Source of the DNA: Heterostelium multicystogenum
Lineage: Eukaryota > Evosea > Eumycetozoa > Acytosteliales > Acytosteliaceae
Assembly (NCBI GenBank): GCA_003667245.1
Contig: RCNN01000108.1
Span: 18,728-82,727 of the forward strand
Direction: 5' to 3'
DNA: 64,000 bases
The notes beneath the pieces are model-generated. The model searched no databases and was not told the DNA's origin. It saw only the letters and a list, made by a program, of their open reading frames with translations. The stretch's first letter is position 1. Each line of letters opens with the position of its first letter. Below are positions 44,937-57,629 of this stretch, piece after piece. The position numbers were made by a program, and so were the translations under genes.

Positions 44937-47236
44937 CTTTAATCTAGATATATATATATTATTCTATTTTTATATTGTTTTGTTTATATTTCTTTAAAAA
45001 TTGGTTATCTGTTTGTCTATCTATGAGTCTCTATAGATTTAAATTTAAACAGTTAGTACTATGCAGTTGATAGTTATCTCTAACAACAAAAGTATATAAA
45101 GAAATGAATAAATGGTGATGTTAATTTGCTAATGAATGAATTATCAAGAATGAAACATCCAATTGATGATATGATTTGATATGATGATAATAATAATAAC
45201 AGTCGATTGTAGATCTTCTTACATTTGAATTTTGAATATGTATGTTGTGGTTATTATAATTGTCAAGAATGATGCATCCAAGTGATCTAGATATTTTAAC
45301 AGTACTGCTGCTTGTGTTTGATTTATGCTAGTTGAACTACTGTTGAATGAATGTGTAATGATCTGTGTCAGTTTATTATGGAAAAAAAAGATATTATTAT
45401 TATTATTATTATTATTACTATTTTCCAGTATTATTACACACAATACAATAATGGATGGAATTGAATATTATATTTATTATTATATTATTATTATTCTTAT
45501 CTTTGCCAACCAACCAACAACAACAACAAACAAAACAACATACAGTAAGTAAATAAGCAAACAAACTAACCAAAGCAAAGCAAATTAAAGTTGAAAATTA
45601 AAAATATTTTATTTGTTTGATTGCAGTAAGATGTTATTGTTGCTCCTGATATTGTTTCATAATTATTTAGGTTAACCTAAATAAATAAATATATAATAAA
45701 TGAAATATTATTATTATTATTCCATTAATTAAATATTTATTTATTTTATTTATTATTGTTTTGTATTGATTTATTTAGTTAGAGGATGATGATTATGAGT
45801 GTAAGTATATGTATGTATATGGTGGGGAGGTGGTGTGGTAGTGGTAGTGGTAATGGTGGTAATATTGAGTTGTTAATGTTGTTTTTTATTTTTAACACAA
45901 TTATTTATTTAACTAACTCCACTTTTGATTAGTATGTGTATAATGATTTACAGTATTAGTATTATTATTATTATGTTGTTGTACTGATGCAAATATTCTA
46001 ATCCAGTTAATTAAACAATACAATAAATTACTCTATTACAACCACACTAACTAAATGGGTGAGGGTGATGAACTTGATTAAGATAAGTTTGTAATAGTGG
46101 AGTGATGTGTGGTTGGTAGCATTGGGTTTGTAGATGCCTACAAATCAATGTAATTAATCTCAAGTGCAATAGCAAATGCATGTTGCTGAGCCTGTTTGAG
46201 AGGCAGGTAAGGTAGTATGTAGTGTAGATACAAAGATTCCATTAATCTATCAATTGTGCTAACAAGTCAGTCAAATCAAACATTAATAAATAAATAAATA
46301 GATAGATAGATATAGAAGACAGACACGCTTGATTGATTAATTGATTGATTGATTAAAAAGTAATGTCCAATGATATTTGCATTACTTTCGTAAAATCAAA
46401 GACAAACTAAACTGTGATGTAATTTGTAAAAGATAAGATGTAATTGAGTCGCATTACGATTTATCTAACTTTTCTGACCATCTAATTCTTTTTCAGAGTA
46501 AGCATAATATACAGATATGGTTGTGATCGGGTATAATAATGGTATTGAAATAAGTAGTAGTAATAATAATATTTGTGATATTAAATCTACGATTGATCTG
46601 ACTATTATCTTATCATTCATAATATTTATCTCTTAGATTAAGTATTCATTCACATTGTTTCATTCATTCAATCACAATGTAAAGAAATAAATGATCAATT
46701 TTTAAATATTCTAAATACATACCAACTGAGACAAGTTCAGAAATCGTTTACACTAACTACTTGACCTTTCGACTGATACAACTACTATTAGCTAAAATTA
46801 AAGTTTATTATATTTCTTGTTTTGGTTATAGACTCATTATTATTTTGTTGCTGCTGCTGTTGTTGTTTGACGGATGATTATAACTAACTCTTTCTAATAT
46901 TAATGTTTACAAATCTAAAGCTGTTTTCCTATTTTTAAAACAAAAACTAAATGTTTGGATGCAAACAAATCAGCAGTTGATGATTTAAAAAAGAACCAAA
47001 AAAAATCAAAAATAAAAATAAAACCAGTGTGTTGTTGAAAAATAGCATTCCCACTCCCAAACAAATCGAAACAATAAAGGGATGCTATTTTAGATCTAAA
47101 AGTTTGCTGCTACAGTAGACTGTTTCGCCAAACAATCAAATCACCAACCACGAACTCCGGCGACCAAATTTGATCGCCAAATATAAATCCCAATCGTCCA
47201 TCCATGATTGTAAATAGAAATAAATAATGATTAACT
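44937..47236. other. 2.3 kb intergenic region
   Basis: AT-rich with ATT/TAA trinucleotide tracts and GATT, ATAG and AATA repeats. Short frames at 45219-45552 are made of such repeats. Two adjacent hairpins lie near 46119-46215. No gene supported; the 123-codon frame at 47110-47481 is antisense-frame shadow of RPP30. Confidence 0.55.
46119..46149. repeat. Hairpin, TTTGTAG/CTACAAA
   Basis: TTTGTAG-ATGC-CTACAAA is a perfect 7-bp stem with a 4-nt loop. Flanking ATTG and CAAT can extend it with a small bulge. Another stem (CTG-GCCT with AGGCAG) lies about 40 nt downstream. Confidence 0.6.
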
Positions 47237-48330
47237 TTATGTTTCCATTTTATCATTGCTATCCTGTGGTTTTTTAAAAGTGTTGGTTGTGCTGGTGGTG
47301 GTGGTGGTTGTTGTTTTTGATGTTGTTTCGTTGTTACTATATTGGTTGGTGTGTTTTGGATGTGGTTCAGTGTTTCCCGAGGCTTGTTGCTGTTGCTCCC
47401 AGTGTTCGGCTTCTTGCTGAAGTGATTTGATCGAGGAGGAGATCGCCATGAGTCCAAGTTGTGATTTACGTGAGGCTCCATGGAGAACAGCTGAGTGTGG
47501 GTGCTTGCTTACCGATGCTTTGGCCTGGTCAAATGTCATACCAAAGAGATGGCCCAGATTCGATAGGTCGTAGGGCGATCTACACTTATTTGGGTTGCTG
47601 CTGTTTGAGCTGATAATGATGTTCTTTCCGTAGCTCGAGCGAATGAGTGCGTTGGCGTTGGTGAAGAACACCTCACGCTCGTCATCTCGCGACAGAAGTG
47701 GCTCATAGACAAGCTCGATGAAGATGCCATTGGCAATTGCCTGACGAACACGCTCTGGTTTAATATGGTATTTACAATATTGGTTGAATGTAATAATGTC
47801 TATATCGTTGGAAGTGCAGGCAGCGTTGAATATGGATTGATCATGTGCTACCACACCAACAAGATCGTACGACTTTACGACAGGATTGTTCTGATTGACA
47901 AGCTTTAGGTCGTTCATCGTTCTGCAATTGACCTGTAATCTAGTATACTGTTTGATCTCTCGCGAACAAGCACCGATTCTCATCCAACCAGACATTGTCA
48001 TTCTCTCTCCAACTTCGACCTTCTTTATCTTGCAAACCTGTGTAACAAACAACATAACGAAATCAATCTTCATGTTTGAACCTGAATCGCAACCTAAATT
48101 AACTTACATCTTTAGGAGTAAGTTTACCCTCAACTGTATGTACCAATGCAACAGCATCATATCCTACTATAGTAATCAGAGATATATCATTAGAATTCTT
48201 CATTCATTCATTCATTCCGCGGAAAGTCATTCCGGATAAGAAAAGGGACTGTCAGCTTACATTTATTTAAATATAAAACTATATCTCTAGAATGGTCTGT
48301 ATAGGGTACTGAAAGGTCATAGTAAGTCAT
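47237..48330 (-). CDS. rpp30: RNase P / MRP subunit RPP30
   Basis: Protein subunit of RNase P, which trims 5' leaders from tRNA precursors, and of RNase MRP. Exons are 48330-48261 (MTYYDLSVPYTDHSRDIVLY), 48166-48108 (LGYDAVALVHTVEGK) and 48037-47237; phases agree. The TIM-barrel-like body shows VVKSYDLVGVVAHDQSIFNA, IDIITFNQYCKYHIKPERVR, NGIFIELVYEPLL, GKNIIISSNSSNP, SPYDLSNLGHLFGMTFDQAK and SAVLHGASRKSQLG, all in the order of human RPP30. A Gln run and a Thr-rich tail extend the C-terminus. No frame break. A start in exon 2 alone would miss the typical beta-strand D-L start. Confidence 0.92.
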
Positions 48331-48550
48331 CTATTTAATGTGTAGTTCTAGCTATCTGTTGATAGAAATAAAAGTGTAGATGAAGATATATAAACGAGAA
48401 AATCAAAGATTTGATTGACACACCCCAAATCTGATTTTTCACTAATTAAAAGTCGAACAGACTTTGCAGATTGGTGGTGTATTATTGTTTTGATTATGTA
48501 CAAATATTTATTGATGGATATTAATATATATAAGATCGTGACGTGTTGTA

Positions 48551-49511
48551 CTAGTCTAATAGTATGTACTCGTCTATGTTAAATTGTGCTTCTCTTTCAA
48601 ATAGATAGCCATGCTGGTTTGAGGTCACTAGTACTTTCGATTCCTTTGGGAAGAGATAGAATTTGGCTGAAAAATGAGTGTGACCAAATATCCAGGCTTT
48701 CAGGTTGTCTCTTTCCTTTGACATCAGCGCAGATTGATCGCTTTGAAATGCTTTGTTGCTGACGGAACCGTGGAATCTTGGATGTGAGGTATATTGACCT
48801 TTGTTTAGGATTGCTTGGAAGTGGCGCATGGTGTGTCAATACAATGTTCTTGCACCCAGGTGGTGTAAATTGCAACGCACCCGATATGAATCTGACAGAT
48901 TTCTCATGCAATCGATTGGTATCTTCGACATCCAAAACTCTATAGTTCTTTCCAGAGGTTTCATCTTCACTTGTATTGTTATTATTATTCGATTGCTTAT
49001 CTTGAGCTACTTCTTCTGTTGCCTCAGTTTCATCCTTTCCTTCGTCTTTCTTTACAAATATTCTTCTATAGTCATTCATTCCCATGAGAATAGGTGGCGC
49101 TTCTTCTTTTGAAATGTATGTCCAGAGCGTGCTTCCAATGATTCGGTATTCATCCAGCTCAAAGATGCTGTTGTCAAGATATACGATGTTGGGATAAGAT
49201 TGGCACAGTTGCTGAAGTTGCTGTGCAATTATATCCATTGTTTTGATGTCTCCGCTTCTCGTCGACTTGTTGTAGTATTCATGGTTGCCAGGAACATAAA
49301 ATACTCTCTCATAGACTGGCGACACCTTTTGAAACAGTTTATCCAATGTCTCTACAGTTCCAATGTCACCAGGAATTGCCAAGAAGTATCTAGTATTGCT
49401 TTCCTTGTCAAAATCAAACAACCCCTGAATGCTGCTTAGCGAATCACGACCAGTACTCTCTCTAAACATCTCTAGATGTATATCTGAAGCATATCTAAGT
49501 ATTCTCTTCAT
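48551..49511 (-). CDS. Calcineurin-like metallophosphoesterase, copy 1
   Basis: Two-metal phosphoesterase fold. Start chosen at MKRILRYASDIHLE. Metal-binding motifs in order: SDIHLE (D-x-H), IPGDIGT (GDxx), VPGNHEYY (GNHE), LTHHAPLPS (H) and, after a frame change near 48775, IFGHTHFSAKF (GHxH). The C-terminus NIDEYILLD matches copy 2 (KFDEHIILD). An acidic, Asn-containing insert (about residues 170-205) separates it from copy 2. Proteins of this type are often annotated as bacterial-like Ser/Thr phosphatases or phosphohydrolases; the substrate is not known. Adjacent copy 2 on the same strand shows a tandem duplication. Confidence 0.85.
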
Positions 49512-49753
49512 TCCCAAATCAATAACAATATATATATATATAAAGAACTAAAATAATTTTAAGAGCCTAAAAAAGTAAAGAATAGGATAAGATATGCAAA
49601 GTGTTAAATCTGTTATTTAATATTATATCAGTCATCGATCAGAGTGTTCCCAAAATAATATTAATGCACTAAAAACTATTCCCACACCACCAACAATTCA
49701 AAGAATCATTTTTGAATGAATTTATAAATTCTGTGCAATAAATTAGGTGAATT

Positions 49754-50590
49754 TTAATCTAAGATTATATGTTCGTCAAACTTGAAGCCAACATCTTTGC
49801 TTTGATAGCCAAGTTGGTTGGAGGCTATCAGTACATCGTTAAATTTGAATTTGGTAGACCAGTGAGTGTGACCGAAGATCCAGGCTTTGATATGGTGCTC
49901 TGGTACCATCAGCGATGACTGGTCACTTTGAAAGGCATTGGTGATTCTCGAGCCAATATGGCTTGGATTCGATGTATAGATTTCTTTTGATGGATCGCTG
50001 TACAGCGGTGCATGGTGTGACAAAATAATATTCTTGCCACCTTGTGGCGTCGACTGGAGCACTCCTTTAATATATCGGACCGATTCTTCATGTATGGCAG
50101 ATGTGTCTCGTGCCGTTATCAATCTCCTCTTGTTCTCAGCAGCATCATCTTTAATATAGATACTGAAGTAGTCTGGCCATGACACTGAAATTCGGTCTGC
50201 TTCATGTTCGTGGATCTTAGTCCACAGTGTGCTTCCAATAATTCTATATTCGTCCAGTTGATAGTAGCTGTTGTCCAAGTACGAGACATTAGGATATCGG
50301 TCACATATCTCTTGGTAACGAGTTGATATTTCATCCATTGTCATTACTGTGTTGCCATTGTAGTGGTAGAAATACTCGTGGTTTCCAGCAACATAAAACA
50401 CTCTTTCGTAGACTGGCGACACCTTTTTAAGAAAAACATCCAGCATATTAAACGATCCAATATCACCTGGAATCGCAAGGAAATAGCGCGTATTGATTTC
50501 TTTCTTAAATTCAAAGAGACCTCTCACGCTGCTGAGCGAAGACAATCGCTCAAGATGTAAATCCGATGCATAGACCAACACTCTCTTCAT
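49754..50590 (-). CDS. Calcineurin-like metallophosphoesterase, copy 2
   Basis: Uninterrupted paralogue of copy 1, 278 aa from MKRVLVYASDLHLERL. Motifs: SDLHLE, IPGDIGS, VAGNHEYF, LSHHAPLYS and IFGHTHWSTKF, so all metal ligands are kept. Shared text with copy 1 includes NTRYFLAIPGDIG, KKVSPVYERVFYV, ELDEYRIIGSTLW-like QLDEYRIIGSTLW and AFQSDQSSLM. The open frame extends upstream without stop to 50785 and encodes two copies of G-R-[IM]-N-T-L-x-S-L-F-G-K; an in-frame ATG at about 50652 would include one copy. I prefer the ATG aligned with copy 1 but the longer form is possible. Confidence 0.87.
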   Translation of the reverse strand: MKRVLVYASDLHLERLSSLSSVRGLFEFKKEINTRYFLAIPGDIGSFNMLDVFLKKVSPVYERVFYVAGNHEYFYHYNGNTVMTMDEISTRYQEICDRYPNVSYLDNSYYQLDEYRIIGSTLWTKIHEHEADRISVSWPDYFSIYIKDDAAENKRRLITARDTSAIHEESVRYIKGVLQSTPQGGKNIILSHHAPLYSDPSKEIYTSNPSHIGSRITNAFQSDQSSLMVPEHHIKAWIFGHTHWSTKFKFNDVLIASNQLGYQSKDVGFKFDEHIILD

Positions 50591-50624
50591 ATCGTTTTCT
50601 ATTTCTTTTTCTAAACTGTTCTTC

Positions 50625-50773
50625 TTTCCAAATAGACTCCACAAAGTATTCATTCTCCCAAATTTAAGTAGAACTAAAATAGAGAGTTGATAGCACTCCA
50701 ATGAAACTTTTGTTAAAAACTTTAGAAAGCCCTTTGGCTTTCCAAATAGACTCAACAAAGTATTTATTCTCCC
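50625..50773 (-). repeat. Two 35-bp direct repeats spaced 114 bp
   Basis: 50625-50659 and 50739-50773 agree at 33 of 35 bases (each reads TTTCCAAATAGACTC on the plus strand at its start). The 114-bp period is exactly 38 codons, and both copies read in the same minus-strand frame as GRxNTLxSLFGK, continuous with metallophosphoesterase copy 2. Confidence 0.85.
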
Positions 50774-50785
50774 TGGGCTCAACAA

Positions 50786-51294
50786 AAATTAATTTTTAAT
50801 ATAATTTTCGATGACTTGAATATTGAGATTTAGAGTCATTTTCTCACTATATTTAGATCTAAGTGAATCACCAACTTATCGACCAACTATAAAATACAAT
50901 TAAATATTAAGTTGATCATAAAATTCATCTTTCAAGCCTAAGTCAATTAAAATCTTGGTCAAATCACCTATGATTGCTTGTTTATTATTTTAGTTACTAA
51001 ACAAGCTAATTCCACTGTTGAGTCTTGTGTTGGTGGAATAAATTATAACTTTTTTTATTTACTATTACTTTCCTTTAAACTTATGAATATCATCATCATC
51101 TAAATAACTAAAAAAGGTTAATGTTTTAAATTATTACTTACCAATTACGCAAAACAAGTTTAAAAACCAAAAACAAAAAACAACAACACACAAAACCAAT
51201 GAGTGTTAAAAAGGTGATCTGATCAGAAAGAATGTTCAAGTTTTAATTAAATCTTTTGTTAAAATCAAATCATAAATATATATATATTGTTATA
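50786..51294. other. Intergenic between divergent genes
   Basis: AT-rich 5' flanks of metallophosphoesterase copy 2 and of the mitochondrial protein. Nothing else recognised. Confidence 0.6.
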
Positions 51295-52562
51295 ATGTTA
51301 AGAAAATCTATATTTAAAATTAATCAACATCATCATGGATACTGTAGATCTTTGGTGGCCTTGAATGGCCCTTTGCACTTTAGATCAGCTTTGACCAGCA
51401 ACTATAGACCAGCATACAATGCACTGCAACTACACCCAAGATACTACTCAAGCAAACAGAACGAGGTAAAGAACAAGGAGAAATTCCAACAGGTCGTACC
51501 ACCTTCAGAGCTAAATAGACAACAAGAGGCAAATGAAGAGGAGGTCGATGACCCTGAAGCACTTGTCCCATTGGACCCAACACAATTCATCACAGAATCT
51601 GATCTTGGTGTCAAGTTTGTCATTGATGTACCAAAGCCATTGGAGGCAGTCTCTGAATGCATTGCCAAGGCCCTAGCAAACAAAGACTATAGATACCTCA
51701 ACCCATACTCCTACCTCTTCCCAACACGTACATTTGCACTCGATCTGGCTTACTTCCCACTCAAAGCAAGAAGCATGTTCAAATCAATGGTACCATTCAA
51801 GAGAGAAAAGCTTGAAAAGAGTAAATTATCACGAGTCAATCGACCGAGAAGATTCACGCTCATAACTAACTCATTCTGCATTGGTCATCACCAATGATTC
51901 ATACAGGATTACTGCTAAATTTCCAAAAACTATTTGCTGCAATTGAGAACAACGACATTGAAACACTGAACAATATGAAGTTGGATGGCACTCAGATGGC
52001 AATTGAATCATTCAGAGATGTGTTCCATACACTCAGAGCAGAAAACATCGATTATAAATTCTCTATTCGTGACATTAGAATCATCATTGATCATCTCGAA
52101 CCAGCTTTGCCATTCTTCCAAGCAAATGCACTCTATTTCATCGATGGTGAGTTCCGTCTTCCATCTATTCTTGGAGATAAGGCCATGCAGATCAGTTACT
52201 ACACTCCAATTGTATGGCTCTCAAAGTTCCCAGACATGAGCGAAAACGATCAACGTGAGCTCGAAGATATCAACTTTGACACCGAAATCGAGTGGAAGCC
52301 TGCTCGTATCGAGATGGTTGGCGCCGTTCGTGAAACCGCCGACAAAAAAGTAGAGGAGATCATGGCCAGACTCAAGGAAAACTATAAGAGAGTCGTCGAA
52401 GAGGCTGAGGAGAGACAAGAGCAACGTTTGGAAGCTGAGAGAATTAAAGCAGCAAACACCAACAACAACAGCAGCAGCTCTGACAATCAATCCAATAAAA
52501 AAAAAGTAAAAAGTCAAGTGGAATTGGATCATGGATTGACCGATCGATCCTACCGATGTTAA
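51295..52562 (+). CDS. Predicted mitochondrial protein of unknown function
   Basis: Exons 51295-51820 and 51907-52562 join in phase 1 (E-K-L-E-K-R-L-L-L-N-F-Q) for about 393 aa. The N-terminus (MLRKSIFKINQHHHGYCRSL ... RYYSSKQ) is basic, Ser/His-rich and lacks acids, a good mitochondrial presequence. A Glu-rich linker and a conserved-looking block follow: FVIDVPKPLEAVSECIAKAL, LFPTRTFALDLAYFPLKARS. Exon 2 has FAAIENNDIETLNNM, FFQANALYFIDGEFRLPS and WLSKFPDMSENDQRELEDIN, then a long charged helix (about 2 x 30 residues) and an Asn/Ser/Lys tail. I do not recognise the family; a mitoribosome or inner-membrane role would be a guess. Confidence 0.75.
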
Positions 52563-55500
52563 TATCTGATTTGTAAATGAAAAAGCAACAGTGCAGATGA
52601 CCATTGCAACACACCATCATGCCATAAACAATAAAAACTCCTATCCTACATCGATAGATTTTTAATTGGTTTGTAGTGATGATCCTCGCAAATGAATATC
52701 TCAGACATATTTCATTTTTGTTCCACTCACAAATCAATGGCAAAGCCCAATATTGGTGATTGGTGATCCTTTTGATTTTTTGTTATGATAATCATTTGCA
52801 AATGACCCAAAATTCAATCAAAACAGTAAAAACAAAATGATGATGAAAAGTTACCCCCAGGAATCATGGGAATGCTCACTCTTTTTCAATAATATAGTGG
52901 TTACGAAAATACCAAAAACAAAATAACACCGAGGTAACAGGTGTGTTTTTAGATCTTTCTTTTTTTATTAATAAATTTAATAATATTTATTGATTTTGTT
53001 GTTGTTGGTTGGATTGATTCACTAAGAATACTTCTATTGGTGATGAATTGATTCTTGATAAACAAGCACCAAAAAACAACAACAACTACATCAGTAAAAA
53101 ACAGTGGAACATAACAATACACTCAGGACCTACACCAAGTTCCGAAAACAACAATACAACAAAAGAAAGGGACATTCCAGCTGTTGATCAATAATTCTAA
53201 AAATTGATTCACAATAATAGTTTTATAAGAATATTTTTTTGTAAATAACACCAAGATAGATAATAATAAGAATTAGAATTAGCAGAGTAATACATCTAGC
53301 AAGACAGGTGTTGCAGAGTAAAGTAGAACAGTTTTCTGCGAATTGGTTCAAAGGTAATTTATATTGTTGTTCGAGTTTAGCTTGGTTTCTGAGTCCTTCA
53401 GAAAATACTTCACCTCGATGAAATTATATTGAATGTTACATGAACAGGTGGCGATACGTTTTCGCCCAACTTTAAAGTGTCAGAAGATTATGCAATTTAG
53501 TGACAATAGTCCAATATCGATGTTTTTTGTGGAATGGAATTCTGAACTCCACTCTGTTCAGGCAGTGATTTGGATTGGAGAAGAATGAGATATAATTCGT
53601 CGGATCAAAGGTGGATCGAGGAGCTTCAGATGGATGAAAATGGTTTTGTGGTGGTTTACTTGGTTAGTGGTACAGTAATTTATAATTCAATGTTGTTTCT
53701 TTGTTTGCAGCCATAACCACCACAAATTTTAATCCTTCGGGTTGACTTTCACCACCACTACCACTAACACTCACTACTTAGTTCTCTGAAGGGCAAGCGA
53801 GTGTACACCATTTCACAACAAGTTGTTAAAAATATTTAAAAGAGTAAACCATGTTTAAAATAGATTTGAAGTGCAAACAAACATCTTCATTTTCGATAGA
53901 GATCCATCTAAATCACTTGAGCATCTCGATATTTTAGTAATCAATTATAACACACAACACCTTTCTCTTTTAAATAAATATATATTCACAATCTATCTAT
54001 CGATCCATCCATCCATACATTCGCCTCAAGTTTAAATAACTGTATATTTAGACATATTAAAGAAAAATAAAGTAAAGTTTCATCCATCCATCCATTTCTC
54101 ATATCTCCTGTAGCATCACCACAACTTATAGTAATTCTTTGGTTGATTTATCATAAAATATTAGACTCAATTTCAATAGTTTATTTAAAGCCAATAAACA
54201 GCTTAATATTTATAAACATTTATCAATCAAATTCATTCTTTTCTTCATTCATTATAAACTATCCGATACAACTTCTAACCTGCCAACCAATCAATTAACC
54301 AAGCAAACATCCACATTTTTTGGGTAACTATCATATCAACTATTAAAGATTCAATCGTGTAAATTCAACTTCTATTTCTATCTTTAATCATCCTTCCTTT
54401 TAATATACAATACTCTTAAAACAAATTGTGGTGGTGTTGCCATGTTAAGTTGTACTGGCAAAGAGGTTATAAAACATGTTGACACAGGATAGTTTTTGTT
54501 TTTATTCGATCAATTTGATTGTGGTGTGGGTGACAACAATTAAACATGATCAGCAAGATATGATTGATGGCTACAATTACAATGCGATAATTAGACAAAT
54601 AAACAAAGGATAAAGGAACCAATTTAAAACTTTTGGACAGTTTGATCAATTCTCCACATCCTACAGCTTCAGTTCAGTTATCAATTTTTGCTTACACAAA
54701 AATGAATCAAACCATTAGACATGACAGCTACAACAACTACAACATCAACAATCTTTGATAGTGATATCTTAATCTAACATGTGTAGATAAATCACAAGTT
54801 ATCATAAAAGTCAATTTTCCAGTCGTTTCTACCTGTCGCATGCATTCATTTCCAATATTTTTATTTCATTTCGATACTCAGTCAATCATCATTTATTTAA
54901 AGTCCATGATAACAAAACAATCCTATTTATAACAATAGTAATTTCTAACACCTTTCTTCTGATACCAACTATATTTGCAGGGACTCGAAAAATTCAAATT
55001 TTAGGAGGTTAGTTGTTTTTTTGTTTTTCTTAGTCCACCAAAACTTTTGCAAAAATTATTTTTTACATCATTTCATATATGTTCGCTCTCTTCGCCTTTT
55101 TGTCAGAGATAGAAATAGAATTGGATCCAATAGAATAGAATAGAACGATTTCAGAAGCAGAGATATTTAGTGTAAGTGTTTCGAATCAAATCAACATAAG
55201 TCAATCATAAAAGAAAAACAAACAACAATATAATAGACTGCAAATATTAGCATACTCGAGCGAGTGAACGAGCGTAATATTTTCGATATTAGTACAGTTA
55301 GGCAGCAACTGTGCTAATTTGTATTATAACAGTATCTTTGTATATTATATTAGCTTTGTTGATTTTGTATTCTTAATAGTTACCAATCAGTTTTTGTATT
55401 CTTGACTTGACAGATTGATTGGTAGTTTTAACAAGTGTTGATTTAATCAATCATATATCAGATTAGTTACAACTTATGAAAATCACACCTAAATTTGCAA

Positions 55501-57629
55501 ACCACCATACGATACAATCACACCAACGAATCAATCAATTTTAACAAAAACACACACACCATAACCAGTATTTCTTACTTTAAATTCTATAGGGTGTGTC
55601 ATCAAATGATATCACTTTTTTATAATACTTCATAACCACACCAACTACTATTATTACCCAGCACCACCAGTTAGCCATATGTATCTATAATAGCAAATAC
55701 AATAGTAATAATAACCTTATTTCCAGGTTTTGAAGTGATTGGAATTGAGTTCCCACCAAAATAGAAACACCAAGAAATATTATTACTATAATGTATAGTA
55801 GTAGAGTAGTTACTCTTATAAATATGTCTTGGCAATTTAATTTAATGTCTTGTGACCAGATCGAAAGATAACTTAGTTAAATAATTCTTTTCTGCTATAT
55901 AAATGTTAAAGTCTTTGTCACAATTAAATGTTATTGTCGCCACTCTTTTTTAAATGTTAAATAATTGATTACAATCAATAATTTCTATTCATACTATTAA
56001 TAATAAACATTTGTAAACTAAATTATAAATATAGAATCTACATTACGTCTATACTACTACTATTATTATTATTATTATTAATCAGTATCATTATTTATTT
56101 CACATTATTGGATAAATCCATTGATTTTCATATATCTTGTCGAAATACCAATCTATAACAACAACCAAAATCTTTACGCTCCACCATCACCACCAAATAT
56201 TTTTAGTTATAATTTAATTAATCAATAATAGCAATTCTAAAACTATCATACCAATATTAAATACAACAACAAAGGCATTGCATATTATTAGTAGTTAAAA
56301 TACTTGTTTTAGTTTTCAAAATTTATCCAATACCTATCAAATTTATCTTTAATATTCCATCACAAATTATAATTACTAAATCATAAATACGACGTCGAGG
56401 GCAATAAAGCTACAAACACCCTCCTCCACACAATATATAACAGGCATCCAAACATCAATATTATAACTATTTTTATTTATATAATACACTCAACTCAGTT
56501 ATATCTGGAATCAGAATTTCAATTTTGGCAAATATCTCAATAGCAAATAATTTATAATATAATTATTTATCAGATAAAATTTATTGATTATCTCTGTTAC
56601 AACCATCATTGCCACTTTTACTCACTCACTCACTCACTCACTAACCAATAACCACAAATACAAATCAACCAACAAACACATCCAACACAACAACACATTC
56701 AAACTCATTTTTATACAGTGCCACTCCTTTATCTCCATCATCAATTTATAACCAACTCACCAACAAAAACAGCAACACCTCAACACAACTCCACTGGAGC
56801 ATCATCAATATTAAAACAGTAACAAGGATAAATTATTGAGTTTATCTTAGTTCCACCACCATTATTTTATTTCACTCATCAGCATCATCTCTTCCCTGTT
56901 CATCTTATTTCCACCACGATTGTTGTTGAGTGCAGCCATTAATTTTGCTGAAAAAAAAGAAAGAAGAAAGGAAGGTCATTCACAAAAAATCAACCAAATC
57001 AAATAAATAATATAGTAGAGTGGAGTACATTGCAATAATAATCATAGGGTGCTCGGTGGCTTGTTAGCATTACCAATAAATAATAAAAATAAACATAATA
57101 CATCAAAACATTGCAAATCAATCAAATAATAATAATAATCAAAATCAAATTTAGAAATTAAAAATTAACGTTCTCAGTACAACTAAATAAATTCAAATCC
57201 CAATCCATATTCATATCCATATCCAATCCATTATCCAAATCAAATCAAAACCAATCCAAATAACAATAACCAAAACCAATAACAAAAGAGTTTACTTTAA
57301 AACAACAATAATAATAAATTGTATTATAATAATCATCATCCATCCTTGATAGCAGTTACGATTCACTGATTTAAATTGTTATATATTGTTAAACAATTCA
57401 CTTGTTGCTGCTGCTCATAGTTATTGTTGCGTTGTTGTTTGATCACTTTAAATCTCCGCCAACTTTCCTTATAAAAACTTCAGAGCAAAAATAAATCTCC
57501 AGCTTACTAATTTACATTCCACCAAAATGCTGGTCCAAAAACAGTAAAGTTCAATCAGGAACGAAATCAGTATCATTACTACCAACGGTCCCACTACAGT
57601 AGAAGAAAGAAGCTATTAAGTTATTTCAG
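52563..57629. other. 5 kb gene-poor region
   Basis: No open frame of coding character. AT-rich with CAA/ACC-rich stretches on the plus strand, as in dictyostelid 5' leaders. Between about 53280 and 53680 G+C is higher and small hairpins occur, such as GGCGA-TACGTTT-TCGCC near 53452-53468. The region probably holds the promoter and a long leader or 5' introns of the PH-LIM gene. A 60-codon minus frame at 54467-54649 is not called. Confidence 0.5.

Noticed and set aside
47110..47481. 123-codon minus-strand frame ending past RPP30
   Set aside because: It overlaps the RPP30 C-terminus in another frame and is rich in Pro/Gln from the repeats.
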